This document shows, piece after piece, positions 45,951-55,724 of a stretch of DNA of 64,000 bases. The position numbers and the translations under genes were made by a program. The stretch's first letter is position 1; the number at the start of each line of letters is the position of its first letter. This DNA comes from Natronosalvus halobius (GTDB lineage: Archaea; Halobacteriota; Halobacteria; Halobacteriales; Natrialbaceae): the NCBI RefSeq assembly GCF_024138145.1, contig NZ_CP099997.1:2728001-2792000 (forward strand), read 5' to 3'. The notes under the pieces were generated by a model. That model saw only the letters and a program-made list of their open reading frames with translations, was not told where the DNA came from and did no database searches.

Positions 45951-46553
45951 ATGTCCCAGCGACAGGGCGCAGACCTCTCCTACGAGGACGGGGCGCGTGC
46001 GGTCGAACTCGCACGCGAATCCGTCGAATCCTACGTACGGCACGGCCAACGAGAACACCCGGGAAGCATGCGCGAGACCTTCTACGAGCGCACCGGTGCG
46101 TTCGTCCGGCTCGAATCCACCCGCGGTCGGGGCAGCCTCCGGGGCTGTGCCGGCGGCTATCGTTCGGGCGAACAGCTCGGTCACGTCATCGTCGACGCGG
46201 CGATCGAAGCCGCGAGCGGCGACTCCTGTGGCTCGGAGGTGACGCCCTCGGAACTCTCGAACCTGACCGTCTCGGTCTGTACAGTTCGGAACATCCTGCT
46301 CACCGACGACCCGCTCGAGGACCTCGAACTCGGTACTCACGGCGTCGCCATCGACGGCGGCGGCAACGCGGGGTGGCTCTACCCGACGATTCCGGTCGAG
46401 AACGGCTGGAGTGCCCGCGAGTACCTCGACCGAACGTGCCGCAAGGCCGGACTCCCCCCAACGGCCTGGCAGGACGACGACGTCGTCGTCACCCTCTTCG
46501 AGGGACAGGTCTTCCGCGAGCGCTCGAGCGACGGGAGCATCGAAGAACTGTAA
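45951..46553 (+). CDS. AMMECR1 domain protein
   Basis: The 200-aa protein starts at ATG 45951 (MSQRQGADLSYEDGARAVEL). It has the AMMECR1 motif LRGCAGGYRSGEQL (consensus LRGCIG) and LYPTIPVENGWSAREYLDRT. These proteins occur in all archaea and have no proven reaction; their fold suggests nucleic-acid or protein binding. Confidence 0.93.
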   Translation: MSQRQGADLSYEDGARAVELARESVESYVRHGQREHPGSMRETFYERTGAFVRLESTRGRGSLRGCAGGYRSGEQLGHVIVDAAIEAASGDSCGSEVTPSELSNLTVSVCTVRNILLTDDPLEDLELGTHGVAIDGGGNAGWLYPTIPVENGWSAREYLDRTCRKAGLPPTAWQDDDVVVTLFEGQVFRERSSDGSIEEL

Positions 46554-47164
46554 CCTCTCCCGTCGCGTCCGTCCTGGCTCGATGTGGCCCGCGCTCGGTG
46601 GCCAATCGCCGGACAGACGCGCGTGGGAGGTGGCGCCTTCGGGAGGCGTCCACCAGGGGAGGGGGACACTACACTTTTTATAGCGAGCGGCGCATCGAAG
46701 AATCCATCGACGAACAGCATTTGACGCGTCGCCTGGCGCCTCGAGTCGGCAGTGAGGATGGACGGCTGACGGGTGAGACGAAGCGGATTTCGACTGGTAA
46801 AGTGTCGAATGCTCGCGGAAGGCTGTTGGAAGCCTTCGTCGTCCGTCGGAACTCGCGTAATCACATACGACGGCTGTCCCGAGGAGCTGTCGTTCTCGTG
46901 CACGCACGCCTCTGTCGCTGGTCGAGCCACTCTCGAGTTCACGAACGCGGTCTCACTATCGGCGACCAGCGACCAGCACTCGCCGTGGAACGGTACGACA
47001 TCGGGGTTTCCGATTCTCGAGTCGTGAAATTCGATACGAGTTGCTAGGCTGAGGTCACCCAGCCGACGTATGGCGGTTACAGCCGCTTAGCTGCGACGTA
47101 TGACAATGTTCAAACCCCATATAGTTAGATATAAATACTGTTTAGATAACCGTAATCTAATACT
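46554..47164. other. Intergenic region before the toxin locus
   Basis: This 611-bp stretch has several short overlapping frames on both strands, none with a recognisable family or start. The last 40 bp are AT-rich, with a TATA-like GATATAAATACTG about 30 bp before the ATG at 47165. That is the likely promoter of the toxin gene. Confidence 0.55.
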
Positions 47165-50100
47165 ATGAAAAGGGATTGGGATAGAAAATTACTCGCGATC
47201 GTTTTCTCGGTCCTGTTGATAACTGGTACTGTCGCGCCGACGGTGATGGCATCATCGGCGACCGAACCGCCCAGTGGGCCGGCCCCCACAGCACACCTTG
47301 CCGATACGGACAGAACAGTAGGGGAAGAACCGATCGCTCAGGATGGCGACTACGAAACGGCACTCACGTACCGGAATATTGCCAAGGAAACGTTACAGGG
47401 GAGCGATCTGCGTGGAAAGAGCAAGGAACGGCTCCTGGACGATCTCAATGGGACGTACGCGTTCGTTCTCGACGAAAACCGTGTCGACTCGAGCGCCGTC
47501 TTTCACGCCGATCGCACGCTCGTCGCACGGACCCAGCAACGTCACCCGGAGGTCGCGGCATATGTAGCGACCGCCGACGCACACCTCGCGACGACGGCGA
47601 TCGCCGACGCAGAGCGCGTCGCCGATCAACTGGTGGCGCGAAACGTGTCGTTCGACGAGGCGATCGTTCGGGCGAACATCACGGCGGCGCGAACCGCGTA
47701 CGAGAACGGACTCGACCATCAAGAAAACGGGCGGCTCGTCGCGGCGGTTGTCGAGTACGAACGGGCGTGGACGAACGCCCAGTACGCCCTGGCACGGATG
47801 GACCGCGCAGTCGACCCGATCGTCGAGATCACCCACCGCGAGGATCCGCCACACGACGGCAACCTCACGTACTCGGTCGACGGAACCGTGTACGACGTGC
47901 ACACGGCGAACGTGAACGCGACGGTCGCCATCGGCGGCGAGGAGCGCGAACTGGTGTTGAACGGCAGTACCGTTCCCGGAACCGTGGCCACGTTTAACGA
48001 CACTCTCTTGCTCGAAGAACAGGTGAACACCGTCACCGTCACGGCGGAAAATCCCGCGGGAACGTTCGTTTCCGTCGACGCCACGCCTGCAACGGATGCC
48101 CGATCGACTGAGGAACGGTCGGACAAGAAGGGGCGTGGGAACGGCGATGAGAACAGGGGCGGAAACGGCAACACCAACGATGACAAAAAGGGTAACGCGA
48201 AAAATACCGGGGGCCACAACACTGACCACGAGGTCGCAACCGATTCCGCGCCCGCTATCGAGATCGAACGGCCACAGCGAGGCGCTGACGAACTCTTCCT
48301 CGATGCCGACGGGCTGCCCGACTGGTACGAACTCGAGGTGACGGGAACGGCCCCGCTCGACCCGGACAGCAACTCGACGTTCACGGACGCAAACGAGTCC
48401 GACCGGGGACTGCTCGACGGGCAGAAGGACCTCGACGGCGATGGGCTGATCACCTACGAGGAGTACTGGATCGGCACCGATCCCCTGGACCCGGACACGA
48501 GCGGCGACGGTCTCGAGGACGGCTGGCAAGTCTACGTGTCGGGAACCGACCCGCTGGTGAACGACTCGTTCGACGACGGCGTTCTCGACCGCGACCGCGA
48601 CCTCAGCGGTGACGGGTTGACGCTGCTCGAGGAGCAAGCCCACGGAACGAATCCGCACGTTCCGGATACGGACGGGGACGGGCTGACGGATTACGCGGAG
48701 ATACACGTCCACGGAACCGATCCACTGGTTCGGGACACGAGCGGCGACGGACTCACGGACGGCGAAAAGGTTCGCCTCGAGCTCGATCCGCTGGCCAACG
48801 ACACGGCCCCGGACGGGACGCCCGCGAGCGAGCAGACGTTCACGACGGAGACGACCGACGAGGACAGCGGGGTGACCGTTGCAGCGACTGGTCAGGGTGT
48901 CGTTGCCGACGAAATTAGAGTGACGAACGTCAGTGACGGATTGGACGCGGCCGATCCAGTCGCGGGACCGATGGTTCGGATTACGAACGATACCGCCTTT
49001 GAAAGTGCGACGGTCGAACTCCCGATCGAGGAATCGATCACCGACGCTGAAAATATCACGGTCATCAAGTGGGATCCGTCGACTGACGATGGATGGAGGC
49101 CCGTCGACACGACGGTCGACGAAACGAATCGAACCGCGACAGCAACCGTTGGCTCGTTCTCGTACATCGTGCCAATTTACGGGGGCGGTACCGGGATTGG
49201 CAGTTGGCGGGTCACCGAATCGCCGGGCTGGCCGGTTCTCGAGGATTTCCAGACACTCGAGGGGTGGACGGCCGACGGCGACGTCGATCAGGTTGACGGC
49301 GTCGCCAAGGTGGGAAGCGGGTACGAGGTCTACGTTAGTGACCACAGCTCATCGGAAAACGTCGGCATCCTGGAGATCCCGACGTGTGATAAGTACCCCG
49401 ACCTGGAGAATTGTGTGCCGACCGGTGGGGACGATGACGACGACAGCGACGGTGATAGTGGTGGCGACGATGATGGCAGCGACGACGGTGATAGTGGCGA
49501 TGATAGTGGAGACGGCAGTGATGACGAGGATAACGATGGTGACGATGATGGTGGAGACGGCAGTGATGACGACGATAACGACGGCGACGATGATAGTGGA
49601 GATGGCAGTGATGACGACGACCACGAGCCTGTTCCGACAATATCGACCCTCGAGCGAACGGTATCGCTGTCCGAGGCGGAAACGATCCACTTCGACACGC
49701 GGTTGCGCGGAACCGGAGACGCCGAACTCAGGCTGATCGGTGACGACCGGACGAGAACGGTCTCTGCTCATTCGGACTGGCACAACACATCGCTCAGAGT
49801 CTCTGATTTCGCCGGTCAGGAGGTGACCGTCCAGCTCCGGGCCGAGAACGACGACGAACTCGAGGTCGACTACGTGAGCTTCCTCGAGGACACTGCGGAC
49901 ACCGGTATCCCCGACGAAGTCCAGACGATGCCCCTCAGGATGCGTCATGGCCCACCGGGCGTTTTCTGGTCCCCTCTCGACCTCGATCCGACAGTTGCGG
50001 ACACGAGCGGCGACGGGCTGACCGACGCCGAGGTCATCGACCTCGAGTGGGATTTCGTCAGGTCCGACCGAGGCGACGGTGCCTGGGACCTCAAAGCCGT

Positions 50101-51403
50101 GGTTAACGGTGCTACTGCCCACCCCGCTCGCACCGACACCGATGGCGACGGCCTCTCGGATTACGAAGAACTCGAGATCTGGGGGACAAATGCGTTCCTG
50201 GAGGACACGTCGGGTGATGGTTTCAACGACCTCGTGGATCCGGCCCCGCTCGAGGTGACGACGCCACCGGAGGTGCGCTACGAGACGGAGTCGCTCGCGT
50301 GGGTGTACGAGAACGAGCTACGCGTCGAGGCTCGAGGGGACGATGGCGCGAGTGAGATCGCCGAAATCGAGATGGAGAAGTTCGTCGATCCGTGGGGGCG
50401 AAGCTCCGACTGGCAGACGGCGTCGATCGAAGAGATCGACGATACCGGCGAGTGGTACACGACGCGCTTTGACTTCCGTGACGAACGGTATCGATCGAAC
50501 GTGAAACCGGATACGGTCATCGTGACCGTCACCGACATTGACGGTAACCAGCTGGTGATCGAAGACGATAGAAAAAGCGGGACGACCAAGCTGTACGCTG
50601 GCTTCGCGGCTGCCGGTACCGCAGGTGCAAAGACGGTCAGAGCCACCAGACCGGTCGCGTCTCTGGGCCTCCATGGGAGAGTCGCGGTCGCGGTTTCTGT
50701 CGGCGCAGTGGCGGGTGGCACCTTCGCGCATTCGCTGGCGACGTCGACGACCTACAGCGGCGAGGAGGTTCACGAGACCTATCCGATGCCCGTGCCGCCG
50801 ACGCCAACCGAAGGTACCTGGGAGACGCCAGAGGGGCTCGAGATCACGCTCCCAAGCGGGGCAGTCTACGAACACGAGATCCACGACCACGAGCGCCGCC
50901 ACGGCTGGGAGCAGGTCAAACAGCTGCCGGGCATCGAGCAACCTGGCGACGTCGGTCAGATCATCGAAGCGCCCAACGCGATCGTACAGGACGGCCGGTA
51001 TACGCTAGTGATCGGGGACAATCTCGGCGGTGATGGACAGGTCGTGGTACGAGTGCTCGAGGGGCTGATCGTCTCAGCTGCAGAAATTGTCGAAGATCCC
51101 ACCGGAAAACACGTCGAAATCGACCGTACGGACAATCATCCAGTACGGGACGATGGAAACCACATTCGCGATTACGAGGTTGTCAAGCAGGTTATTCGAA
51201 ACCCGGATCAGATCTATCAGAACGGGCAAAATCGGCTCTACGCCAAACAGATCGACGGACGTTGGTATACGGTCAGAGCGTACGAGCACCCAAGCGGAAT
51301 CATCACAATCGGCACATCTGTTATTTACGATAGCCGTAAGATGCTTGACCAATTCCTTGAGGATAAGGGCTATCCCGAGGAGCCAGTATACGAGTCAGAT
51401 TAA
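47165..51403 (+). CDS. Full-length secreted polymorphic toxin (toxin A)
   Basis: The 1412-aa protein has a Sec signal (KLLAIVFSVLLITGTVAPTV, cleaved near residue 29), a helical N-terminal domain, a Lys/Asn/Gly linker (about 320-365), and Ca-binding-type repeats (DTDGDGLTDYAEIH and similar, about 377-547 and 942-1025). An Asp-rich linker (about 752-823) and a lectin-like beta domain separate the two repeat sets. A domain with TPPEVRYETESLAWVYE and hydrophobic helices (VASLGLHGRVAVAVSVGAVA) follows, ending at PSGAVYE (about 1235). The last 175 residues are a variable tip with two related segments (IIEAPNAIVQDG, VIRNPDQIYQNG). The immunity gene follows 26 bp later. Layout is that of a contact-type polymorphic toxin; the activity of the tip is not proven. 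Confidence 0.8.
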   Translation: MKRDWDRKLLAIVFSVLLITGTVAPTVMASSATEPPSGPAPTAHLADTDRTVGEEPIAQDGDYETALTYRNIAKETLQGSDLRGKSKERLLDDLNGTYAFVLDENRVDSSAVFHADRTLVARTQQRHPEVAAYVATADAHLATTAIADAERVADQLVARNVSFDEAIVRANITAARTAYENGLDHQENGRLVAAVVEYERAWTNAQYALARMDRAVDPIVEITHREDPPHDGNLTYSVDGTVYDVHTANVNATVAIGGEERELVLNGSTVPGTVATFNDTLLLEEQVNTVTVTAENPAGTFVSVDATPATDARSTEERSDKKGRGNGDENRGGNGNTNDDKKGNAKNTGGHNTDHEVATDSAPAIEIERPQRGADELFLDADGLPDWYELEVTGTAPLDPDSNSTFTDANESDRGLLDGQKDLDGDGLITYEEYWIGTDPLDPDTSGDGLEDGWQVYVSGTDPLVNDSFDDGVLDRDRDLSGDGLTLLEEQAHGTNPHVPDTDGDGLTDYAEIHVHGTDPLVRDTSGDGLTDGEKVRLELDPLANDTAPDGTPASEQTFTTETTDEDSGVTVAATGQGVVADEIRVTNVSDGLDAADPVAGPMVRITNDTAFESATVELPIEESITDAENITVIKWDPSTDDGWRPVDTTVDETNRTATATVGSFSYIVPIYGGGTGIGSWRVTESPGWPVLEDFQTLEGWTADGDVDQVDGVAKVGSGYEVYVSDHSSSENVGILEIPTCDKYPDLENCVPTGGDDDDDSDGDSGGDDDGSDDGDSGDDSGDGSDDEDNDGDDDGGDGSDDDDNDGDDDSGDGSDDDDHEPVPTISTLERTVSLSEAETIHFDTRLRGTGDAELRLIGDDRTRTVSAHSDWHNTSLRVSDFAGQEVTVQLRAENDDELEVDYVSFLEDTADTGIPDEVQTMPLRMRHGPPGVFWSPLDLDPTVADTSGDGLTDAEVIDLEWDFVRSDRGDGAWDLKAVVNGATAHPARTDTDGDGLSDYEELEIWGTNAFLEDTSGDGFNDLVDPAPLEVTTPPEVRYETESLAWVYENELRVEARGDDGASEIAEIEMEKFVDPWGRSSDWQTASIEEIDDTGEWYTTRFDFRDERYRSNVKPDTVIVTVTDIDGNQLVIEDDRKSGTTKLYAGFAAAGTAGAKTVRATRPVASLGLHGRVAVAVSVGAVAGGTFAHSLATSTTYSGEEVHETYPMPVPPTPTEGTWETPEGLEITLPSGAVYEHEIHDHERRHGWEQVKQLPGIEQPGDVGQIIEAPNAIVQDGRYTLVIGDNLGGDGQVVVRVLEGLIVSAAEIVEDPTGKHVEIDRTDNHPVRDDGNHIRDYEVVKQVIRNPDQIYQNGQNRLYAKQIDGRWYTVRAYEHPSGIITIGTSVIYDSRKMLDQFLEDKGYPEEPVYESD
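49502..49625 (+). repeat. 45-bp in-frame tandem repeat coding an Asp-rich linker
   Basis: Units starting GATAGTGGAGACGGCAGTG, GATGGTGGAGACGGCAGTG and GATAGTGGAGATGGCAGTG begin at 49502, 49547 and 49592. Each codes DxGDGSDDxDNDGDD. Change of copy number stays in frame, so the linker length can vary. Confidence 0.85.
50256..50872 (+). repeat. Recombination segment in toxin A (copy 1 of 617-bp duplication)
   Basis: This stretch of toxin A, from the TPPEV codons to the GAVYE codons, recurs almost base for base at 56635-57252 in the same orientation. The copies diverge immediately after the GTCTACGA bases, exactly where the toxin tips begin. Confidence 0.93.
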
Positions 51404-51428
51404 TGGGAAGCACAATGGTAGGATTATT

Positions 51429-52118
51429 ATGAGTGATGGGAACGAAACTGAACAAGTTGATAAAATCGGGGCAGTCACTCAAACCATTAGTGACTGCAAA
51501 GTATATGCACGAACGAAACGTCGGGCGGGCGAACTCGAGACTGCAGGGATGTACTATGTGGCTGGGGGCCATGGCTCGTTGATGCAGTTCCGGAGATTGC
51601 CCAGCGATTTGACTGATCCCAATACAGTTCCTTCACCGAGACCGTATGCGTTCGGGTCTGCAATCAGATATCTGTTACTCGGTACGCTGTGTTTCCGCCT
51701 CGCGGGAGCACTCGATCGCTGTCGCTATCACTGCGAGCAAGGGGAGGCAATCGTTTCGGGCGTGCTTGAGGAGCCGGTATTCACGACGGAGGCACAGATC
51801 GGGCTCTGTCACGAGCTACGGGGTGACTTTCGGCTGATAGGCGGTACCGGGAACCACGACGACGAGTACGCGCTGGCCGCCGAGAGATACGAGAAAGTGG
51901 AAAACGATCTCGGCTGGTCGATGGAAAGCGAGTTCGAAGACGTCATCCAAATCCCGCTCGAGCTGGCCGACTCGGTCGGCATGGGCGTCGACGATGATCG
52001 CCGAAACGAACTCATGTATCTCTCGCTCGAGGAGCGAATCGCGTACAAACGCCATACGTACCCCGAAATCATTGATGCCGTGGTGGAAGCAGGTAACTGG
52101 AAATCCGACGTGTTGTAA
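51429..52118 (+). CDS. Immunity protein A (same family as immunity D)
   Basis: The 229-aa protein starts at ATG 51429, 26 bp after toxin A. It shares a family with the protein at 57833: RYLLLGTLCFRLAGALDRCR matches NLLRAAICYRVGGRMDRCRN, GDFRLIGGTGNHDDEYALA matches GDFRCIGNFGDPTSAYDQA, and EERIAYKRHTYPEIIDAVVE matches SFKEDAYPSLLDDLTE. No signal or TM is visible, so it acts in the cytoplasm, presumably by binding the toxin A tip. Base composition is less GC-rich than flanking housekeeping genes. Confidence 0.7.
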   Translation: MSDGNETEQVDKIGAVTQTISDCKVYARTKRRAGELETAGMYYVAGGHGSLMQFRRLPSDLTDPNTVPSPRPYAFGSAIRYLLLGTLCFRLAGALDRCRYHCEQGEAIVSGVLEEPVFTTEAQIGLCHELRGDFRLIGGTGNHDDEYALAAERYEKVENDLGWSMESEFEDVIQIPLELADSVGMGVDDDRRNELMYLSLEERIAYKRHTYPEIIDAVVEAGNWKSDVL

Positions 52119-52250
52119 TCGCCATCGATACTCGAGGACTGGACTCGGATCCCTTTTGTGGTGATCCTTGTTTCGGCCCTCGATTCGGCTATCATGTCTT
52201 CGGCCGTTCCCCGCTGTTGTTGCTCTTTTCTCCTCCGCTCGCATCCACTC

Positions 52251-52656
52251 CGCCGTCGACGGCCTGACCGATCGCCAGCAACTCGAGGGCTGGAAGATCC
52301 ACGTCGTCGACGAGCACCGCCACGCCGAAGCGATGATGGAGGCGCTCGCCGACCCGGACGACGACCGCGACCTGGGGCAGTTCTTCACCGAACGACCGGT
52401 GAAGGCGAACCCGCTGATCGACGACACCGACGGCGACGGATTGAGCGATGCCGAGGAGTTCGAGTTGGGGACCGATCCCGAGCTTCGGGATACGACTGGT
52501 GACGGAATTTCGGACCGAGACGCTCTCGAACTCGACAGGGAGGATCCGACAGTGTTCACGGTAACGCCACCGGAAGCAAAATTATTAAAAATAAACCAAG
52601 AGCTGGAATACGGAGAATACTATATTCCAGAATATCAGGTAGAGTATCAATATTAG
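52251..52656 (+). pseudogene. 5'-truncated stalk fragment of toxin B
   Basis: Without a signal peptide or start of the family, the frame begins inside a Ca-binding-type repeat (DGLTDRQQLEGWKIHVVDEH, then DDTDGDGLSDAEEFELGTDP and DTTGDGISDRDALELD). It runs into FTVTPPEAKLL and stops at TAG 52654-52656. The same frame continues at once into toxin B. So it is the inner part of a lost full-length gene, joined to its tip but interrupted by an amber codon. Confidence 0.75.
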
Positions 52657-52674
52657 ATCAGTGATCCCGCTGGC

Positions 52675-54258
52675 GTGGCAAGTGCTGAACTCAGGCGTGA
52701 TGGTGCGAGATTTGACGAGAAAACGTATTCTGGTAAGAAGTCGGAAATCGACACCTCGACGTTCAAGTCGACCCTCGAGATCGCTCTCACTCCGTGGCGA
52801 GGCTCGCTGACGACGATCACCGTCGAAGACGTCCACGAGAACATAGGAACCGAGACGCTGTACTACAAACACCCGTACGCGGTCAAATTAGCGACCGAAC
52901 TCAACTCGCCCGAGGAAGCAGGGGTTCTGACCGGTGTTACGATGGGTGCGGCCGAGTTGCCTGATTTCTTTCGCCTGGTTCGGGAGGAGCCCCATGAGAT
53001 GGCGATGGTGATGGCCGAGTTCATCGGGGAGATGAATCGGGCCGCTGTGGATCCGAGGCGGAATCCCTGGGTCGAGATCGCGAAGGATCTGCCACCGAGC
53101 ATCTATCACGATCAACAGCAGGCGAATCCGTATCCAGCTCCCTCGAGCGATCCACTCGAGTCGTTCTCGACGTGTCTGGGAACGCTCGGCTACTCTGACG
53201 GCGACCACCTGGGGCTCAGCGAGGATGAGTTTACCCACTGCCAGTTCGCCAACGGCTGGTATTCGGGCTACAGCGCGTTCCTCGTCATCGAGACGGTCGT
53301 CGGCGACAAAGGGCTCTCGAAAGGGGCGACGAGTGCGAGCGACGTGGCCACCCAGCTGCGGCGGGCCTCGGACGACCTCGAGAGCGTCCTGCCGGCGGTT
53401 CGGTCGGGGCAGTCGATGCGGACGACCCAGATCAGTCATCGACTGCTCACCGACGGTGGCCGGCAGCTAGACGATCTGTCGCCACAGTTCCGGACGGCCG
53501 GGAAAACCGCCCAGGGGGTCAAGCGATTCGAGGCGGTCGATCAGCGAACTCTGAATCGACTCGATAGCTCCCAGCGAACGGAGCTCCTCCACCATTTGGC
53601 CGATGCGCCGAACGGCCACCGCGTAATCAACGACCTGGGGCTACACCGAACCGAGCAATTGTTCAGACTCTCCTACGATGGCGTCGACACCGTCCAGTTC
53701 CGGGCGAACATCCTCCAACACGGTGATGCTATTAGTCAGCCGCGCCTCAACCAGTATATTGACGACGCGACGACGGCACGTTCACACGCCACCATCCGGA
53801 ACCCCGAGGGGCCCGTTGTTGAGGCCGCTCGCGAGGGGATTGCCCCAAGCCAGATCAGAGGGCAAGCCGGCGAGGCCAAGAGTGCCGTCCGGTACGCTGA
53901 CGAGGGTGCAGATGTAACTGTCGAACCTGGAAAGGGTGACTACGATTTGGCCGTTATTCGAGATGGACGAACGGAGTACGTGGAGGTGAAAACCCCGGCA
54001 GTCGGTACATCAATCAACCGTAACTACTGGCTACGGCAAACAGAGTCGATGAACAAGAAGTTTGACAATACTGACGATCTCGCTCGCAAGGATGCTGTCC
54101 TTGAAGTCCAAACTACGAGAGGAATCTCACAACTAGACGATGCAGTGTCAGAACTAAACGAATTGGTAGAGACTCCTGGGATCACGACGAACTTCGGGGA
54201 AATACGCATCCATTCGACGAACGCGGACACGAGGATTGTCAAAATAGACTCCGTATGA
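52675..54258 (+). CDS. Orphan toxin B with PD-(D/E)XK-like nuclease tip
   Basis: The 527-aa frame can start at GTG 52675 and is in frame with the stalk fragment before it. Residues 1-60 look like the end of the beta domain seen in toxin A (DPAGVASAELRRDG). A long pretoxin follows, including ATQLRRASDDLESVLPAVRS, which recurs in cassette C. The C-terminus has GDYDLAVIRDGRTEYVEVKT, an Asp ... Glu-x-Lys arrangement typical of PD-(D/E)XK nucleases, preceded by a helix with GQAGEAKSAVRYADEG. It overlaps the immunity gene by 4 bp. It lacks its own secretion signal, so it is a silent cassette or an intracellular toxin. Confidence 0.72.
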   Translation: MASAELRRDGARFDEKTYSGKKSEIDTSTFKSTLEIALTPWRGSLTTITVEDVHENIGTETLYYKHPYAVKLATELNSPEEAGVLTGVTMGAAELPDFFRLVREEPHEMAMVMAEFIGEMNRAAVDPRRNPWVEIAKDLPPSIYHDQQQANPYPAPSSDPLESFSTCLGTLGYSDGDHLGLSEDEFTHCQFANGWYSGYSAFLVIETVVGDKGLSKGATSASDVATQLRRASDDLESVLPAVRSGQSMRTTQISHRLLTDGGRQLDDLSPQFRTAGKTAQGVKRFEAVDQRTLNRLDSSQRTELLHHLADAPNGHRVINDLGLHRTEQLFRLSYDGVDTVQFRANILQHGDAISQPRLNQYIDDATTARSHATIRNPEGPVVEAAREGIAPSQIRGQAGEAKSAVRYADEGADVTVEPGKGDYDLAVIRDGRTEYVEVKTPAVGTSINRNYWLRQTESMNKKFDNTDDLARKDAVLEVQTTRGISQLDDAVSELNELVETPGITTNFGEIRIHSTNADTRIVKIDSV

Positions 54259-54965
54259 GTGAACCTAACAAGAATCACGTCGCCGTACATAGGGATCGAG
54301 AGGTAATGTACTGGGCGTTCATCATGCCATCGAGAGTGGAAACTTGCGAAGCACAGGCCAACGAGATGGTAGCCCGGTGCGAGACGCTCTTCGAAACCTT
54401 CGAAGACTTCATCGTCCCCACGGAGATCAACTATGCCATTGGCAGGTTTCCACCGGGCCAGCGCCTCCTAGTCGGAGTGAGTATGAATGAGTATCTCGAA
54501 ACTATCGAGCGAGAACTGCGAAACGAATCCGGGATCACTGTCGAAGCATTTCGAGATTCGACACACGTGGACGAATCGGGATCACGATGGATCCCCCGCG
54601 TCGCGTTCGACGGGACTGAGGTGAAGGTGCGGCTGAACGACGGTGACGTGGCCGCCTCAAGACGCAGTAACACAGTTGAGTACCGTAAGGACGAGCCGCT
54701 CAATAACGATCCAACGCAAGATCCACTTGAACTGTCGGTACTGCATGGTTCGAATACCGACAATTACGATACCGATGCGGGGTACGTTACGAGCATTATC
54801 GTGGCACCAATGAGTGACATTTGGTTCGAAGAGTCGGATATCGGAACGATGAATCGGCGACATCTCACTGCATTCCTCGAACGGATCGAAAACACGTTCC
54901 CCGTCGTGGATGTCGAACGGACGTCCGAGTGGTTGCCCCTCACTGCCCTTGAGGCGGTGTACTAA
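54255..54965 (+). CDS. Immunity protein B
   Basis: The 236-aa protein starts at ATG 54255 in an ATGA overlap with the toxin B stop, so it is translationally coupled. It is acidic, soluble and unlike immunity A/D. Phrases include FETFEDFIVPTEINYAIGRF and DAGYVTSIIVAPMSDIWFEE. Position and coupling point to an inhibitor of the nuclease domain. No family is recognised. Its GC content is below that of surrounding genes. Confidence 0.65.
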   Translation: MSEPNKNHVAVHRDREVMYWAFIMPSRVETCEAQANEMVARCETLFETFEDFIVPTEINYAIGRFPPGQRLLVGVSMNEYLETIERELRNESGITVEAFRDSTHVDESGSRWIPRVAFDGTEVKVRLNDGDVAASRRSNTVEYRKDEPLNNDPTQDPLELSVLHGSNTDNYDTDAGYVTSIIVAPMSDIWFEESDIGTMNRRHLTAFLERIENTFPVVDVERTSEWLPLTALEAVY

Positions 54966-55192
54966 ACAGAACCCAGTGGCGCTGTTATATCGCTACTCAA
55001 TAGTAATGGCGTCAAATATCCGTATTGAGTTCCAATAGAAGCCATCTCCTCGCATGCTGACAAATTTTCGAAAGTTCATTTTTTGTCACTTTCTAGTTCA
55101 GCGTCTCCGCCGCAGGCGTTCGTCTATCTAACACTGGATTCGGTTTTTCATCCGGGTTCGTTCTTACGCTATTGAGTTCAAGGCTGTGAATC

Positions 55193-55724
55193 ACCTGCTG
55201 TCGCCACTCAGTTACGACAGGCCTCGGACGCCCTCGAGAGTGTCCTGCCGGCGGTCCGGTCGGGGCAGTCGATGCGGACGACCCAGGTCAGTCACCGGCT
55301 CGTCCCTGACGAAGGGAACCCGCACATCGATACACCGGCGGTCAGGACCGGGTTACAGGAGCGGGGCTTCTCGCCCGGGAAACAGAAAGTAGCGGTCACG
55401 AGGCTCGACGAACTCTCGGGCACCCACCTTAGCCACCTCTCCTCGAGCGAGCAGACCGCACTGGCAGCCCGGCTGGCGAACAGCGCCGACGGGGACGCCG
55501 CGGTCCGGTTCGTCAACGACCTCGAGCACGCGAGTGACGTGCGGTATTTCCTCGACGAGGAACTGGCGACGACGAACCGGCTGGTCGACTTCCACGCGAA
55601 CAAGCATCGCACGACGGGTCAGACTCGAGGCGTCTCGAACCGTCATCTCAATCCAGAGCTCGAGGCGAACGACTTTGTCCACGTCGCGCGAAACGGCGAC
55701 GTGAACGAGGTTCATGTGATGTGA
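55193..55724 (+). pseudogene. Truncated pretoxin fragment of cassette C
   Basis: The frame starts abruptly with ATQLRQASDALESVLPAVRS, which matches toxin B (53345-53452 against 55193-55300, about 83% identical by eye), then diverges into LDELSGTHLSHLSSSEQTAL and ends with DVNEVHVM and TGA at 55722. The 5' part of the gene is missing. An in-frame ATG at 55272 exists but would give an odd start. The next toxin domain begins in another frame at 55721, so a frameshift or coupled reinitiation joins them. Confidence 0.7.

Noticed and set aside
44445-46907. 820-codon minus-strand open frame opposite the M32 gene
   Set aside because: Shadow of the plus-strand M32 and AMMECR1 genes; its translation is Val/Arg/Gly-rich with no motifs.
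46379-47047. Several frames in the gap between the AMMECR1 gene and the toxin gene
   Set aside because: Overlapping frames on both strands with Arg/Ser-rich shadow composition and no recognisable start or domain.
48295-48805. Dockerin or EF-hand protein rather than a toxin stalk
   Set aside because: The DxDGDGLxD repeats alone would fit an adhesin or dockerin, but the variable tip, orphan copies and downstream matched genes favour a toxin.
52654-52656. TAG as a pyrrolysine codon
   Set aside because: No pyl genes are seen, and the surrounding cassette is already truncated, so an ordinary nonsense mutation is the simpler reading.
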